DNA of 64,000 nucleotides from Sinomonas sp. R1AF57. Its GTDB lineage: Bacteria > Actinomycetota > Actinomycetes > Actinomycetales > Micrococcaceae. The notes under the pieces are model-generated. The model saw nothing but the letters and a program-made list of their open reading frames with translations. It was not told the origin of the DNA and did no database searches. Shown here piece after piece: positions 53,821-62,467 of this stretch. The DNA lies in NCBI RefSeq assembly GCF_002224485.1, contig NZ_CP022463.1, positions 1,336,817 to 1,400,816 of the forward strand. The letters run 5' to 3'. Made by a program: the position numbers and the translations under genes. How positions within the stretch are numbered: the first letter of the stretch is position 1; every line of letters begins with the position of its first letter.

Positions 53821-54414
53821 ATGGCAGACGTCCTCCTGTTCCATCATGCGCTCGGCCTCACGTCCGGCATCGCATCGTTCGCCGAGACGCTCCTCCGCAA
53901 CGGCCACACCGTCACCACGCCTGACCTGTTCGACGGCAGGACTTTCGCCACCGTGGAGGAGGGGGTCGCGCATGCCCAGTCCATCGGCATCGGCGAGCTC
54001 ATCGCCCGGGGCGAGCAGGCGGCGTCGTCCATGCCGGAGAACCTTGTCTACGCCGGATTCTCCCTCGGCGTCCTCCCGGCGCAGAAGCTCGCCCAGACGC
54101 GCCCGGGTGCAGCCGGGGCGCTCTTCTTCTACTCGTGCCTCCCACTCACGGAATTCGGAAGCGCGTGGCCGAAGGGCGTTCCCGTGCAGGTCCACGCCAT
54201 GGACCATGACCCTCTGTTCATGGAGGAGGGGGATCTCGAGGCGGCGCGGGATCTCGTCTCGCAGGCCGACTCCGGCGAGCTCTTCCCCTATCCCGGCGAC
54301 CAGCACTACTTCGCCGAGCCGATGCTGCCGAGCTTCCGGCCGGAGCAGGCGGCCCTCCTCGCTGAGAGGGTCCTGGCGTTCCTGGACGCGGTCGGGCCGC
54401 CAACGCAATCCTGA
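53821..54414 (+). CDS. Dienelactone hydrolase-family protein with serine nucleophile
   Basis: A 197-residue alpha/beta hydrolase of the DLH family, starting MADVLLFHHALGLTSGI. The nucleophile elbow is GFSLGV, with Ser in place of the cysteine of classical dienelactone hydrolase. The acid is Asp in AMDHDPLF and the base His in YPGDQHYF. It is small and cytoplasmic. ATG 53821 is used. It is 51 bases after the LLM gene and could hydrolyse an ester or lactone formed in the same pathway, but this is only contextual. Confidence 0.8.
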   Translation: MADVLLFHHALGLTSGIASFAETLLRNGHTVTTPDLFDGRTFATVEEGVAHAQSIGIGELIARGEQAASSMPENLVYAGFSLGVLPAQKLAQTRPGAAGALFFYSCLPLTEFGSAWPKGVPVQVHAMDHDPLFMEEGDLEAARDLVSQADSGELFPYPGDQHYFAEPMLPSFRPEQAALLAERVLAFLDAVGPPTQS

Positions 54415-54471
54415 CAGGGCGACGGGCGCGAGCGTCGAGTCCGGTCCGGGCGCGGTCCGTCCGGACACGGC

Positions 54472-55632
54472 TCAGAACGCCTCGAGGAGCCGCCGCGCAA
54501 CGTCGTCCGGCGAGGGCATCGCGGCGATCTCCGTGGCGACCGCCGCGGCAGCGTCCCGGAATCGGTGGTCCCCGAGCAGCCGCCCGACGGCGGCTGCGAT
54601 CCCCTCAGGGGTGTCCGCATCGGGACGCAGGCCGATTCCGGAATCCGTGACTGCCGCGGCATTGACGAAGTGGTCGGCGCCCTGCGGTACCACCAGCTGT
54701 GGTATGCCGTGCTGCGCGGCCGCGAGCATGGTGCCCGACCCGCCATGGTGCACGATCGCGTCCACGGTCGGAAGCACGAGGGCCTGTGGCACGAACCTGT
54801 GCACCTTCACGGAGTCGGGCACCGGGCCCAGAGCGGCGGGGTCGCCGTCCGCCCCGCACGCCACGAGCACCTCGGCGCCCGTCCGCGCAGCTCCGAGGAC
54901 CGCCGTCCGCAATGAGCCGGCTGTGTTGAAGACGGTGCCCAGGCTCACGAAGACCCGCTGCCGGCCGCCAGCCGGCCGTGCCAGGAGTGATGTCTCGAAC
55001 GACGGCGCGCGCTCGGCCCAGGCGGCGGTCCGGATCGGGACCCGCGCGGCCGGAAGCCCCGCGACGCCCTGCAGCGTGACGGGGAAGGGGTCGACGTAGC
55101 CGGCCCCCACGTCCAGTGCCGGCTGCGGCTCTCCAAGCGCCCACGGTGGACGCGGGTCGTCGCCGAGCGCGGCGCGGGCCACGCTCCGAATGGTCCCGAC
55201 GAAGGGCGCCCAGCGGACGATTCCGAAGGTGTAGGACGGGACCCCCAGCTCGTCCGCAACGATGCCCGCCGCAGGGAACAGGGCTTCGTGCACCACGGCG
55301 TCCGGCTTCTCACGGGCCCATGACTGCCGGAGCTGGGGCGCGGCTGCGCGGGGAACCACGGCGCCGAAGAGCGCGGGCGCCCAGCGGCCGGCGGGGTCGT
55401 CCCTCACTGCCGGGAACTCGGACACGACCGCACGGGTAAGATCCTTGAGCGAGGTCAGCCCGGGCGGAAGCGACCGCGTCGTGGGCACCGGAAGACGCCC
55501 GAGGAACGGCTCGCCTACCGCGATGTGGACGTCCGCCCCCGCGCGCACCAAGGCCTCCGCCAGGGGCATGAGCGGATACAGGTGCCCGAACGCGGGAGCG
55601 GTGGCGAGGACGATCCTTGGCCTGTCAGGCAC
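54472..55632 (-). CDS. Glycosyltransferase, GT1 (macrolide/UGT-like) family
   Basis: About 386 residues with a GT-B fold. The N-terminal acceptor domain starts RIVLATAPAFGHLYPLMPLA. The C-terminal donor domain has VFVSLGTVFNTAGSL and the PSPG-like nucleotide-sugar motif VDAIVHHGGSGTMLAAAQHG with GADHFVNAAAV. These enzymes attach sugars to small hydrophobic acceptors. The start is uncertain: GTG 55632 has AGGAAGG about eleven bases upstream, while ATG 55683 lacks a site but would add 17 residues. It is divergent from the CoA-transferase gene. Confidence 0.85.
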   Translation of the reverse strand: MPDRPRIVLATAPAFGHLYPLMPLAEALVRAGADVHIAVGEPFLGRLPVPTTRSLPPGLTSLKDLTRAVVSEFPAVRDDPAGRWAPALFGAVVPRAAAPQLRQSWAREKPDAVVHEALFPAAGIVADELGVPSYTFGIVRWAPFVGTIRSVARAALGDDPRPPWALGEPQPALDVGAGYVDPFPVTLQGVAGLPAARVPIRTAAWAERAPSFETSLLARPAGGRQRVFVSLGTVFNTAGSLRTAVLGAARTGAEVLVACGADGDPAALGPVPDSVKVHRFVPQALVLPTVDAIVHHGGSGTMLAAAQHGIPQLVVPQGADHFVNAAAVTDSGIGLRPDADTPEGIAAAVGRLLGDHRFRDAAAAVATEIAAMPSPDDVARRLLEAF

Positions 55633-55773
55633 TGGCGGTCTTGCCTTCCTCTGCACCCTCTGTCCCGTCGCCCACAGTGCCATGATGACAGAGGTCACAG
55701 CGCCGGCGGCGGCAGAAGGAATAGACTCGTCTGCTGCGTGGGCAGAGCTGCCCCCGCAGAGAAGAGGGATCAG

Positions 55774-57306
55774 GTGCACGAGCGAATCCGCCACGCCGGG
55801 ATGCTGCAGAAGAGAATGAGTCCGGAGCAGGCGGCGGCCCTGATCAGGCCCGGCATGACCGTGGCGATGAGCGGCTTCACGGGCGCCGGCTACCCGAAGG
55901 CCGTGCCCCAGGCGCTCGCGGCCCACATGGAGGCGGCGCACTCGGCCGGGGAGCAGTTCAAGATCAAGGTCCTCACGGGCGCGTCGACGGCCCCGGAGCT
56001 CGACGGCGTGCTCGCCAAGGCGGACGGCATGGAGCTTCGGCTTCCGTACATGTCCGACCCGGCGCTGCGGAAGCGGATCAACGACGGCGAGCTGGACTAC
56101 ATGGACATCCACCTGAGCCACGTCGCCCAGCACACGTGGTTCGGCTTCTACGGCGACGTGGATGTCGCCGTCGTCGAGGTGGTCGGCATCCTCGAGGACG
56201 GGCGTCTCATCCCGTCCTCCTCGGTGGGCAACAACAAGACCTGGCTCGACATGGCCAGCAGGGTGATCCTCGAGGTCAACTCCCGCCAGCCGGCCGCCAT
56301 GGAGGGCATGCACGACGTCTACTACGGCACGGCCCTGCCGCCGAACCGCCGCCCGGTCCCGATTCTCGCCCCCAGCGACCGGATCGGCGAGCCGTACCTC
56401 CGGGTCGACCCCGAGAAGGTCGTCGCTGTCGTCGAGACCGACGCCCCGGACCGGCTCTCAGGCTTCAGCGCCCCCGACGAGGCGTCCCGCGCCATCGCGG
56501 CGCACCTTCTGGACTTCTTCGACCATGAGGTCCGCCGCGGTCGGCTCGGCGAGCGACTCCTGCCCCTTCAGTCGGGGGTGGGCAACATCGCCAACGCGGT
56601 CCTCGCCGGCCTCGCCGAGGGCGGCTACCGGGGCCTGAGCGCCTACACCGAGGTCATCCAGGACGGCATGCTCGGCCTGGTCAAGGACGGCACGATCGAG
56701 TTCGCGTCCGCCACCTCGTTCTCCCTCAGTGAGGACGGCGTCGCGGACTTCACCGCCAACGTCGACCTCTACCGCGAGCGCATCCTCCTGCGCACGCAGG
56801 AGATCTCGAACCATCCGGAGGTGGTTCGGCGGCTGGGGTGCATCGCGCTGAACGGCATGATCGAGGCGGACATCTACGGCAACGTCAACTCGACCCACGT
56901 CGCGGGGAGCGCCGTGATGAATGGGATCGGCGGCTCGGGCGACTTCGCGCGCAACGGCTTCCTGAGCGTGTTCATGTCCCCGTCGACGGCGAAGGGCGGG
57001 AAGATCTCGGCGATCGTGCCGATGGCCAGCCACGTGGACCACACCGAGCACGACACGATGATCCTCATCACCGAACAGGGCCTCGCCGACCTGCGCGGCC
57101 TCGCCCCCAAGCAGCGTGCACGAGCCGTGATCGCCCGGTGTGCCCACCCGGAGTACCGCCCCGCCCTCGAGGACTACTTCGAGCGCGCGCTCCGGGACAG
57201 CTACGGCAAGCACACGCCACACCTGCTGGGGGAGGCGCTCTCGTGGCACGAGCGGTTCGTCTCCACGGGGGACATGCGCCCCGCGGCGCCCGACCCTGCT
57301 ATTTGA
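55774..57306 (+). CDS. Acetyl-CoA hydrolase/succinyl-CoA:acetate CoA-transferase family
   Basis: A 510-residue family I CoA-transferase (Cat1/AarC-like). It has GMTVAMSGFTGAGYPKAVPQ, the QSGVGNIANAVLAGLAEGG motif, and the catalytic glutamate in LSAYTEVIQDGM. It exchanges CoA between acetate and succinyl-CoA (or propionyl-CoA). The GTG 55774 follows AAGAGGGA and excludes a long unrelated leader. It probably scavenges acetate or propionate, and thus ties in with the prp locus. The end overlaps the convergent fpg by eight bases. Confidence 0.88.
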   Translation: MHERIRHAGMLQKRMSPEQAAALIRPGMTVAMSGFTGAGYPKAVPQALAAHMEAAHSAGEQFKIKVLTGASTAPELDGVLAKADGMELRLPYMSDPALRKRINDGELDYMDIHLSHVAQHTWFGFYGDVDVAVVEVVGILEDGRLIPSSSVGNNKTWLDMASRVILEVNSRQPAAMEGMHDVYYGTALPPNRRPVPILAPSDRIGEPYLRVDPEKVVAVVETDAPDRLSGFSAPDEASRAIAAHLLDFFDHEVRRGRLGERLLPLQSGVGNIANAVLAGLAEGGYRGLSAYTEVIQDGMLGLVKDGTIEFASATSFSLSEDGVADFTANVDLYRERILLRTQEISNHPEVVRRLGCIALNGMIEADIYGNVNSTHVAGSAVMNGIGGSGDFARNGFLSVFMSPSTAKGGKISAIVPMASHVDHTEHDTMILITEQGLADLRGLAPKQRARAVIARCAHPEYRPALEDYFERALRDSYGKHTPHLLGEALSWHERFVSTGDMRPAAPDPAI

Positions 57307-58222
57307 GGAACTTGGAGGTCCGCCGGTCCGCCAGCGGCTTGCCGCCCGTCTGGCAGGTCGGACAGTACTGGAGCGCGGAGTCCGAGAAGGAGACCTCGAG
57401 GATGGTGTCACCGCACACGGGACAGGGCTCTCCGGCGCGGCGGTGCACCCGCATGGTCCGCCGCTTCTCGTCCTTGAGCTCCTCGGGGGCGTGCCCCATC
57501 GCCTCGGCGACCGCGTCGGAGAGGACCCGGCGGAGCGCCTCGTAGAGGCGTTCCGCGGTGGCATCGTCCAGCGTGGAGGCGATCGCGAACGGCGAGAGCC
57601 TGGCCGCGTGCAGGATCTCGTCGCTGTAGGCGTTGCCGATCCCCGCAATGGCCTTCTGGCTGCGCAGGAGGCCCTTGATCTGCTGCTTGTGCGAGGCCAG
57701 GATCTTCCGGAAGGCCTCGAAGGTGAAGGTGTCCTCGAGCGGCTCCGGGCCGAGCTCCGCGATCGCCGGCACATCCTCGAGCCGTCGGACGATGTACACG
57801 GCGAGCCGCTTCCACGTGCCCGCCTCGGTCAGCTCGATTCCGGTCTCCTCGCGCCCGGCACCGGTGTCCCGGACGAACCCGAAGCGCGCCGCGATGTACC
57901 CCTTGCCTCGCGGCATCGTCGGCTCGGGAAGGTGGTCCAGCACGCGCACCCACCCGCTGAGGGAAAGATGCACGACGACGGCGACCGGGCCGGCGTCGTC
58001 CTCCCCGCCGCCCGCGGTGCCCGGGCCTGGCGAGGTGAGCACGACGAGGAGCTTGCCCCGCCGCGCCACGCCCTCGACACGCCGGCCGAGGAGGAAGGCG
58101 TACGGCGGGTCGGCCGTCTTGAGGGCGTTGACCGAGCCGATGGAGACGTGTTCGATCACCGACCCGGCGAGGCGCTCGTCGAGCGCTGCTGCCAGTGCTG
58201 TGACTTCGGGGAGTTCCGGCAC
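57299..58222 (-). CDS. Formamidopyrimidine-DNA glycosylase (Fpg/Nei family)
   Basis: A 307-residue base-excision repair glycosylase/AP lyase. GTG 58222 places PELPEV at the N-terminus, so Pro1 and Glu2 would be catalytic after Met removal. The His-two-turn-helix region (SHKQQIKGLLRSQKAIAGIG) and C-terminal zinc finger (CPVCGD to CPTCQTGG) are intact. It removes oxidised purines. A second Fpg/Nei copy is expected elsewhere, so it may be a paralogue of the canonical mutM. It converges with the CoA-transferase and is divergent from gcvH. Confidence 0.9.
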   Translation of the reverse strand: MPELPEVTALAAALDERLAGSVIEHVSIGSVNALKTADPPYAFLLGRRVEGVARRGKLLVVLTSPGPGTAGGGEDDAGPVAVVVHLSLSGWVRVLDHLPEPTMPRGKGYIAARFGFVRDTGAGREETGIELTEAGTWKRLAVYIVRRLEDVPAIAELGPEPLEDTFTFEAFRKILASHKQQIKGLLRSQKAIAGIGNAYSDEILHAARLSPFAIASTLDDATAERLYEALRRVLSDAVAEAMGHAPEELKDEKRRTMRVHRRAGEPCPVCGDTILEVSFSDSALQYCPTCQTGGKPLADRRTSKFLK

Positions 58223-58368
58223 GGTGCCTCCTGGTGCCCGGCGGTGGGGGACCCCTCCATGGTGGCAGGAAAACGCCACGGGGCAGGGGAACACTGTGCC
58301 TATACTTTCAGCGACACCGCACCCAGAGGCTCCGGCAGCGGGGCCCGACGCCGACGAAAGGGCTCCTC

Positions 58369-58755
58369 ATGAGCAACGTCCCCTCTGAGCTGTCGTACAC
58401 CGCCGAGCACGAGTGGATCTCGATGGAACCCGGCGACGGGGTGGTGCGCATCGGCATCACCGACTTCGCCCAGGACGCCCTCGGGGACGTGGTCTACGTC
58501 CAGATGCCCGAAGTGGGCACCGAGGTGAGCGCCAACGCCGTCGTGGGCGAGGTCGAGTCGACCAAGAGCGTGAGCGACATCTACGCCCCCGTCTCCGGCA
58601 AGGTCGTGGCCCGCAACGAGGCGCTCGACGGCGATCCCGCCCTCGTGAACTCGGATCCCTACGGCGAGGGCTGGCTCATCGAGGTGCAGCTTTCGGACGA
58701 CTCCGAGACGGACAAGCTGCTCAGTGCCGCCCAGTACGAACAGCAGGTAGGGTAG
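58369..58755 (+). CDS. gcvH: Glycine cleavage system H protein
   Basis: A 128-residue lipoyl-carrier protein. The lipoylation site is Lys66 in GEVESTKSVSDIYAPVSG; IGITDFAQDALGDVVYVQMP is also diagnostic. It shuttles the aminomethyl group between the P, T and L proteins. ATG 58369 has GAAAGGG about eight bases upstream. The other gcv genes are absent. In actinobacteria gcvH is commonly found with garA, as here and in M. tuberculosis (Rv1826-Rv1827). Confidence 0.95.
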   Translation: MSNVPSELSYTAEHEWISMEPGDGVVRIGITDFAQDALGDVVYVQMPEVGTEVSANAVVGEVESTKSVSDIYAPVSGKVVARNEALDGDPALVNSDPYGEGWLIEVQLSDDSETDKLLSAAQYEQQVG

Positions 58756-58788
58756 TTTTCTGAATCCGGGACGAGCGAGGAGGAACCG

Positions 58789-59274
58789 ATGGTGAGCGAC
58801 GAGCGTCGAGACATCGGCGCCGACGAGGCAACGCAGCGACAGGAAGCGGCGAACGAGACGACGTCGATCCAGCTTCCACCCATCTCGGGGGAGCCGACGA
58901 TGGCGCCTGCGCTGAGCTCCGAGGAGGCAGGTGCTGTTGCTGCACTGCCCTTCGGCTCCGCTCTCCTCGTTGCCCACAGCGGCCCCAACTCCGGCGCCCG
59001 GTTCCTCCTCGACTCCGATGTCACGACGGTGGGGCGCCACCCGGACGCGGACATCTTCCTCGACGACGTCACGGTGTCCCGCCGCCATGCGGAGTTCCGG
59101 AGGGTCGGGCGCGGGTTCGAGGTCGTGGACGCCGGGAGCCTCAACGGGACCTACGTCAACCATGACCGTGTCGACCAGGTGACGCTGCGAAACGGGTCGG
59201 AAGTGCAGATCGGCAAGTTCCGGCTCACGTTCTATCTCAGCCCCGCACAGAACCCGGTGCGGCCAACCGCCTAA
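58789..59274 (+). CDS. garA: FHA-domain regulator GarA/OdhI
   Basis: A 161-residue forkhead-associated protein. The N-terminal ETTS motif (Thr24, Thr25) is the kinase target in GarA/OdhI, where phosphorylation makes the FHA domain bind its own tail. The FHA core reads VGRHPDADIFLDDVTVSRRH and GSLNGTYVN. Unphosphorylated OdhI/GarA inhibits 2-oxoglutarate dehydrogenase and controls glutamate metabolism; this role is inferred. Start ATG 58789 has GAGGA seven bases before. It follows gcvH by 33 bases and ftsR by 11 after. Confidence 0.93.
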   Translation: MVSDERRDIGADEATQRQEAANETTSIQLPPISGEPTMAPALSSEEAGAVAALPFGSALLVAHSGPNSGARFLLDSDVTTVGRHPDADIFLDDVTVSRRHAEFRRVGRGFEVVDAGSLNGTYVNHDRVDQVTLRNGSEVQIGKFRLTFYLSPAQNPVRPTA

Positions 59275-59285
59275 GGGGGCGGATC

Positions 59286-60011
59286 ATGGCAGCTGCGCAG
59301 ACCGAGCGGAGGGGCTCGGGCGCCCTCAACATCGGCGAGGTCCTGGCCACTCTGGCAGAGGAGTTCCCGTCGATGACGGCGTCCAAGATCCGCTTCCTCG
59401 AGGACAAGGGACTCATCGCCCCGCACCGCACGCCCGCCGGGTACCGGCAGTACAGCCAGGGCGACGTCGAACGGCTGCGCTTCGTGCTGGCGCTCCAGCG
59501 GGACCAGTACCTCCCGCTGAAGGTCATCAAGGACTACCTCGATGCGATCGACCGAGGCGAACGGCCGGAGGGACTGCCCCCGGGGGTGAGCGTGGCGCCG
59601 CGTGCGGTCTCGGAGGAGCTCTCCGCGCACCTGAGCACGACGCGTCCGCGCTCCCTGTCCGAGGCACAGCTGCGGGCAGAGTCAGGGGCCAGCGTCGCCC
59701 TCGTCGAGGCGATGGTCAGCTATGGCCTCGTGGAGTCGGCCGACGGCCGCTTCGACGAGCACGCGCTTCAGGTGGCCCGCGCGTGCGTCGCGCTCGAGGA
59801 CCACGGTCTCGAGCCGCGCCACCTGCGGCCGTTCCAGGCCTCGGCTGAGCGCGAGGTGGGACTCATCGAGCGTGTCGTGGCTCCGATGGCCTCGCGCCGG
59901 GACACCGATGCGCGGGCGAGGGCGGCCGAGGAGGCCCGCGAGCTCAGCGAAGTGTTCCTCACCCTGCACCGCGCCCTCGTGCACGGTCTCATCACGAGGA
60001 TGGATGGCTGA
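59286..60011 (+). CDS. ftsR: MerR-family regulator FtsR
   Basis: A 241-residue MerR-type regulator. The winged helix contains LNIGEVLATLAEEF, SKIRFLEDKGLIAPHR and GYRQYSQGDVERLRFVLAL. The C-terminal region is helical without cysteine metal sites. The gene position between garA and a bifunctional nuclease gene matches Corynebacterium FtsR and Rv1828, which regulate ftsZ; that function is inferred from synteny and length. The stop overlaps the next ATG by one base. Confidence 0.88.
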   Translation: MAAAQTERRGSGALNIGEVLATLAEEFPSMTASKIRFLEDKGLIAPHRTPAGYRQYSQGDVERLRFVLALQRDQYLPLKVIKDYLDAIDRGERPEGLPPGVSVAPRAVSEELSAHLSTTRPRSLSEAQLRAESGASVALVEAMVSYGLVESADGRFDEHALQVARACVALEDHGLEPRHLRPFQASAEREVGLIERVVAPMASRRDTDARARAAEEARELSEVFLTLHRALVHGLITRMDG

Positions 60012-60514
60012 TGATCGAAGTCGAAGTCGTGGGAGTGCGCATCGAGCTCCCCTCCAACCAGCCCCTCGTGCTCCTGAAGGAAGCCCACGGGGAACGCCAC
60101 CTGCCCATCTGGATCGGCACGGCGGAGGCCAGCGCCATCGCCCTCGCGCAGCAGCACGTCGTCCCCCCGCGCCCGCTGACCCATGACCTCCTCGTCAACG
60201 TGGTCCACGGGCTCGGCCGGCAGGTGGTCAGTGCGACGATCGTCGCGGTCGAGGACAGCGTCTTCTACGCCCAGCTCGGGTTCGACGACGGGACGACCAT
60301 CGAGTCCCGCGCCTCCGACGCCCTCGCCGTCGCGCTCCGGGTGAACTGCAGGATCTGGTGCGCCGACGCGGTCCTCGAGGAGGCGGGGGTCCAGCTCGCC
60401 GAGGGCAGCGAGGAGGGAACCGAAGAGGCTGCGCCGACCGTTGAGGAGGAGAGCGAGCTGCGCCGCTTCCGCGAGTTCCTGGCCGATGTCGAGCCGGAGG
60501 ACTTCGACGAATGA
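60011..60514 (+). CDS. Bifunctional nuclease (DUF151) family protein
   Basis: A 167-residue protein starting MIEVEVVGVRIELPSNQPLV with the DUF151 motifs LPIWIGTAEASAIALA, LTHDLLVNVVHGLG and SRASDALAVALRVNC. The C-terminal 50 residues are acidic. Plant BFN homologues cut DNA and RNA; the bacterial role is unclear. It lies between two MerR-family genes as Rv1829 does. Translation is coupled to ftsR. Confidence 0.9.
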   Translation: MIEVEVVGVRIELPSNQPLVLLKEAHGERHLPIWIGTAEASAIALAQQHVVPPRPLTHDLLVNVVHGLGRQVVSATIVAVEDSVFYAQLGFDDGTTIESRASDALAVALRVNCRIWCADAVLEEAGVQLAEGSEEGTEEAAPTVEEESELRRFREFLADVEPEDFDE

Positions 60515-60670
60515 CCCTTCTCCGCTCCCTTCCCGGGGCGGAGACCCCGACACGCCTCGGCCCGTGAGCCAGATGTCTTTGCTTTCGCCCCGGCGCAGTT
60601 CTAACGTCGGTAGAGACAGGTTCCCATTGCATCCCGGGCGGCCAGAGGCGACACTGGAGACTGCACTCCG

Positions 60671-60684
60671 ACTGTAATTACAGT
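60671..60684. promoter_or_regulatory. Palindrome ACTGTAATTACAGT upstream of second MerR gene
   Basis: A perfect 14-base AT-rich palindrome, with GCACT (60663-60667) and AGTGC (60685-60689) close to either side, lies 65 bases before the MerR start in a 234-base gap. MerR proteins bind such dyads within promoters, so autoregulation by the downstream gene or FtsR is likely. Confidence 0.6.
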
Positions 60685-60748
60685 AGTGCGCTTTATGACG
60701 ATCCCCTCGGTGTGGCGATTCCCCAGGGGAGCCGTGAAGGAGGGTTTT

Positions 60749-61342
60749 GTGAGTCCCAAGGGAGAGCACGGAGAGCTCGGGCAGATACACGCCCCGGGCG
60801 CGGACGTGCCGGTTGGCACGCAGGGTCTCCTCTTCGACGATGACCTGCCCGAGCTTGACGAAGAGGCGGGCTACCGCGGCCCGACCGCATGCAAGGCAGC
60901 CGGCATCACCTACCGGCAGCTGGACTACTGGGCCCGCACGGGTCTCGTCGAGCCGACCGTGCGTGGGGCCGCGGGGAGCGGCTCCCAGCGGCTGTACGGC
61001 TTCCGCGACATCCTCGTCCTCAAGGTGGTCAAGCGCCTCCTCGACACGGGAGTGTCGCTCCAGCAGATCCGCTCCGCCGTGGGCCACCTGCGGGAGCGGG
61101 GCGTCGAGGACCTCGCGCAGATCACGCTCATGAGCGATGGCGCCTCGGTCTACGAGTGCACCTCCGCCGACGAGGTCATCGATCTGGTCCAGGGCGGCCA
61201 GGGCGTCTTCGGCATTGCCGTGGGCCGCGTGTGGCGCGAGGTCGAGGGGAGCCTTGCGGAACTTCCGAGTGAGCACGCTGCCGATCAGACGTTTCCCGGT
61301 GATGAACTGAGCAAGCGCCGCGCGGCGCGCAAGACCGGCTGA
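60749..61342 (+). CDS. MerR-family transcriptional regulator (Rv1830-like)
   Basis: A 197-residue protein. Residues 30-50 are acidic (LLFDDDLPELDEEAGY); the winged helix (about 45-115) reads TACKAAGITYRQLDYWARTG and YGFRDILVLKVVKRLL. The C-terminal part is short and lacks a known ligand domain. GTG 60749 is favoured by AAGGAGG upstream, excluding a 21-residue leader. By synteny it matches Rv1830, which affects cell division and growth in mycobacteria; function here is inferred. Confidence 0.87.
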   Translation: MSPKGEHGELGQIHAPGADVPVGTQGLLFDDDLPELDEEAGYRGPTACKAAGITYRQLDYWARTGLVEPTVRGAAGSGSQRLYGFRDILVLKVVKRLLDTGVSLQQIRSAVGHLRERGVEDLAQITLMSDGASVYECTSADEVIDLVQGGQGVFGIAVGRVWREVEGSLAELPSEHAADQTFPGDELSKRRAARKTG

Positions 61343-61358
61343 ACCAACGCTCCGACGC

Positions 61359-61406
61359 ACGACGCCGAAGGGTCGCCTCCCGCGGGAGGCGACCCTTCGG
61401 CGTCGT
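61359..61406. terminator. 48-base perfect palindrome, bidirectional terminator
   Basis: Two 23-base arms (61359-61381 with 61384-61406) separated by GC form a perfect palindrome between convergent genes. It can terminate both the merR and the ParA transcripts. Confidence 0.85.
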
Positions 61407-61447
61407 ACGCGTTCGGGGGCAACAGGCCCCTGCGCGTTCGGTGGAGA

Positions 61448-62275
61448 CTAGCGCATCGCCGCCCGCGGGCGGAGCTCCCGGCTGGGGGAGAGGATCGAGG
61501 TGAGCAGCTCGTCGTAGATGGCCGCCGTGCCGCGGGCCGCTTCCCCCGGCCAGTGGTGGACGGCGTGGGCGGCCCCCTGGATCTGCTGCCAGTTGGCGAG
61601 CTCGGGGACGTGCGGGCTCAGGAGCAGCGGCCCGAACATCTGCCTCATCTCCTCGAGCCGGTAGCCGTGCTCAGTGGAGGATGGGCGCACGCGGTTGGCG
61701 ACGATCCCGGCCGGTGAGAGCCGCGGCGCGTACTCCTGCTTGAAGACCTGGATGGCGCGCAGGGTGCGCTCCGTCCCGGCGACCGAGAACAGGCCGGGCT
61801 CGGCGACGAGGAGCACGCGGTTGCTCGCCGACCACGCCATGCGGGTCAGGCCGTTGAGCGACGGCGGGCAGTCGACGAGGACCAGTCCGTAGCCCTCGAC
61901 CCCGTTCAGGACCATGTCGAGCCGGCGCAGGTCTCTGCGCCCGAGGTCGGGACGGTCGTAGACGGAGCTGAGCGAGCCCCCGTACGCGACGTCGAGCACG
62001 CGGTTCTGGCGGCCAGCCAGCGCGGCCGCGCGCCGGACCCAGGCGCTGGGGACCACGTTGTCCTCGAGGAAGGCCCTCCGCGGCGACTTCAGCATCCTGC
62101 CGATCTCGAGCTTGCCGTCGGCCGCGACTCCCAGCGCGGTGGAGGCGTCAGCATGCGGGTCCAGATCCACCACGAGGGTGGGGATGCCGGCTGCGAGGGC
62201 CGCCGAGGCGAGCCCTGTCGTCACCGAGGTCTTCCCGACTCCGCCCTTGAGGCTGCTGATGCTGACTACTTGCAC
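61448..62275 (-). CDS. Orphan ParA/MinD-type ATPase
   Basis: About 275 residues. The deviant Walker A is SLKGGVGKTSVTTGLASA, with LVVDLDPHADASTAL and VLVDCPPSLNGLTRMA. The C-terminus ends in a basic ELRPRAAMR. No parB or scpA gene is near, so it is an orphan ATPase that may position other cargo. GTG 62275 gives MQVVSISSLKGG; GTG 62287 would add four residues. It is convergent with the MerR gene across a strong palindrome and divergent from pyc. Confidence 0.87.
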   Translation of the reverse strand: MQVVSISSLKGGVGKTSVTTGLASAALAAGIPTLVVDLDPHADASTALGVAADGKLEIGRMLKSPRRAFLEDNVVPSAWVRRAAALAGRQNRVLDVAYGGSLSSVYDRPDLGRRDLRRLDMVLNGVEGYGLVLVDCPPSLNGLTRMAWSASNRVLLVAEPGLFSVAGTERTLRAIQVFKQEYAPRLSPAGIVANRVRPSSTEHGYRLEEMRQMFGPLLLSPHVPELANWQQIQGAAHAVHHWPGEAARGTAAIYDELLTSILSPSRELRPRAAMR

Positions 62276-62467
62276 TGGAGGATCCACTACCTTTTCGCTC
62301 GCCGACTCCCCATCATCTTAGTGGGACCGCTCCGGGCTTTCGGGCCGTCCCACACCATGAGATATGACGTAGCGTGATTCAGGGCACAGAACGTTGTCCT
62401 GATACTTTGACCGCATAGACACTAGGCACCACCTAGACCAGTCCTGCGTTGCGACAACAGGAGTCCC

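Noticed and set aside
50656-54468. 1270-codon minus-strand frame across mobA and its neighbours
   Set aside because: It is antisense to three recognised genes with full motif sets. Such frames are common in high-GC DNA.
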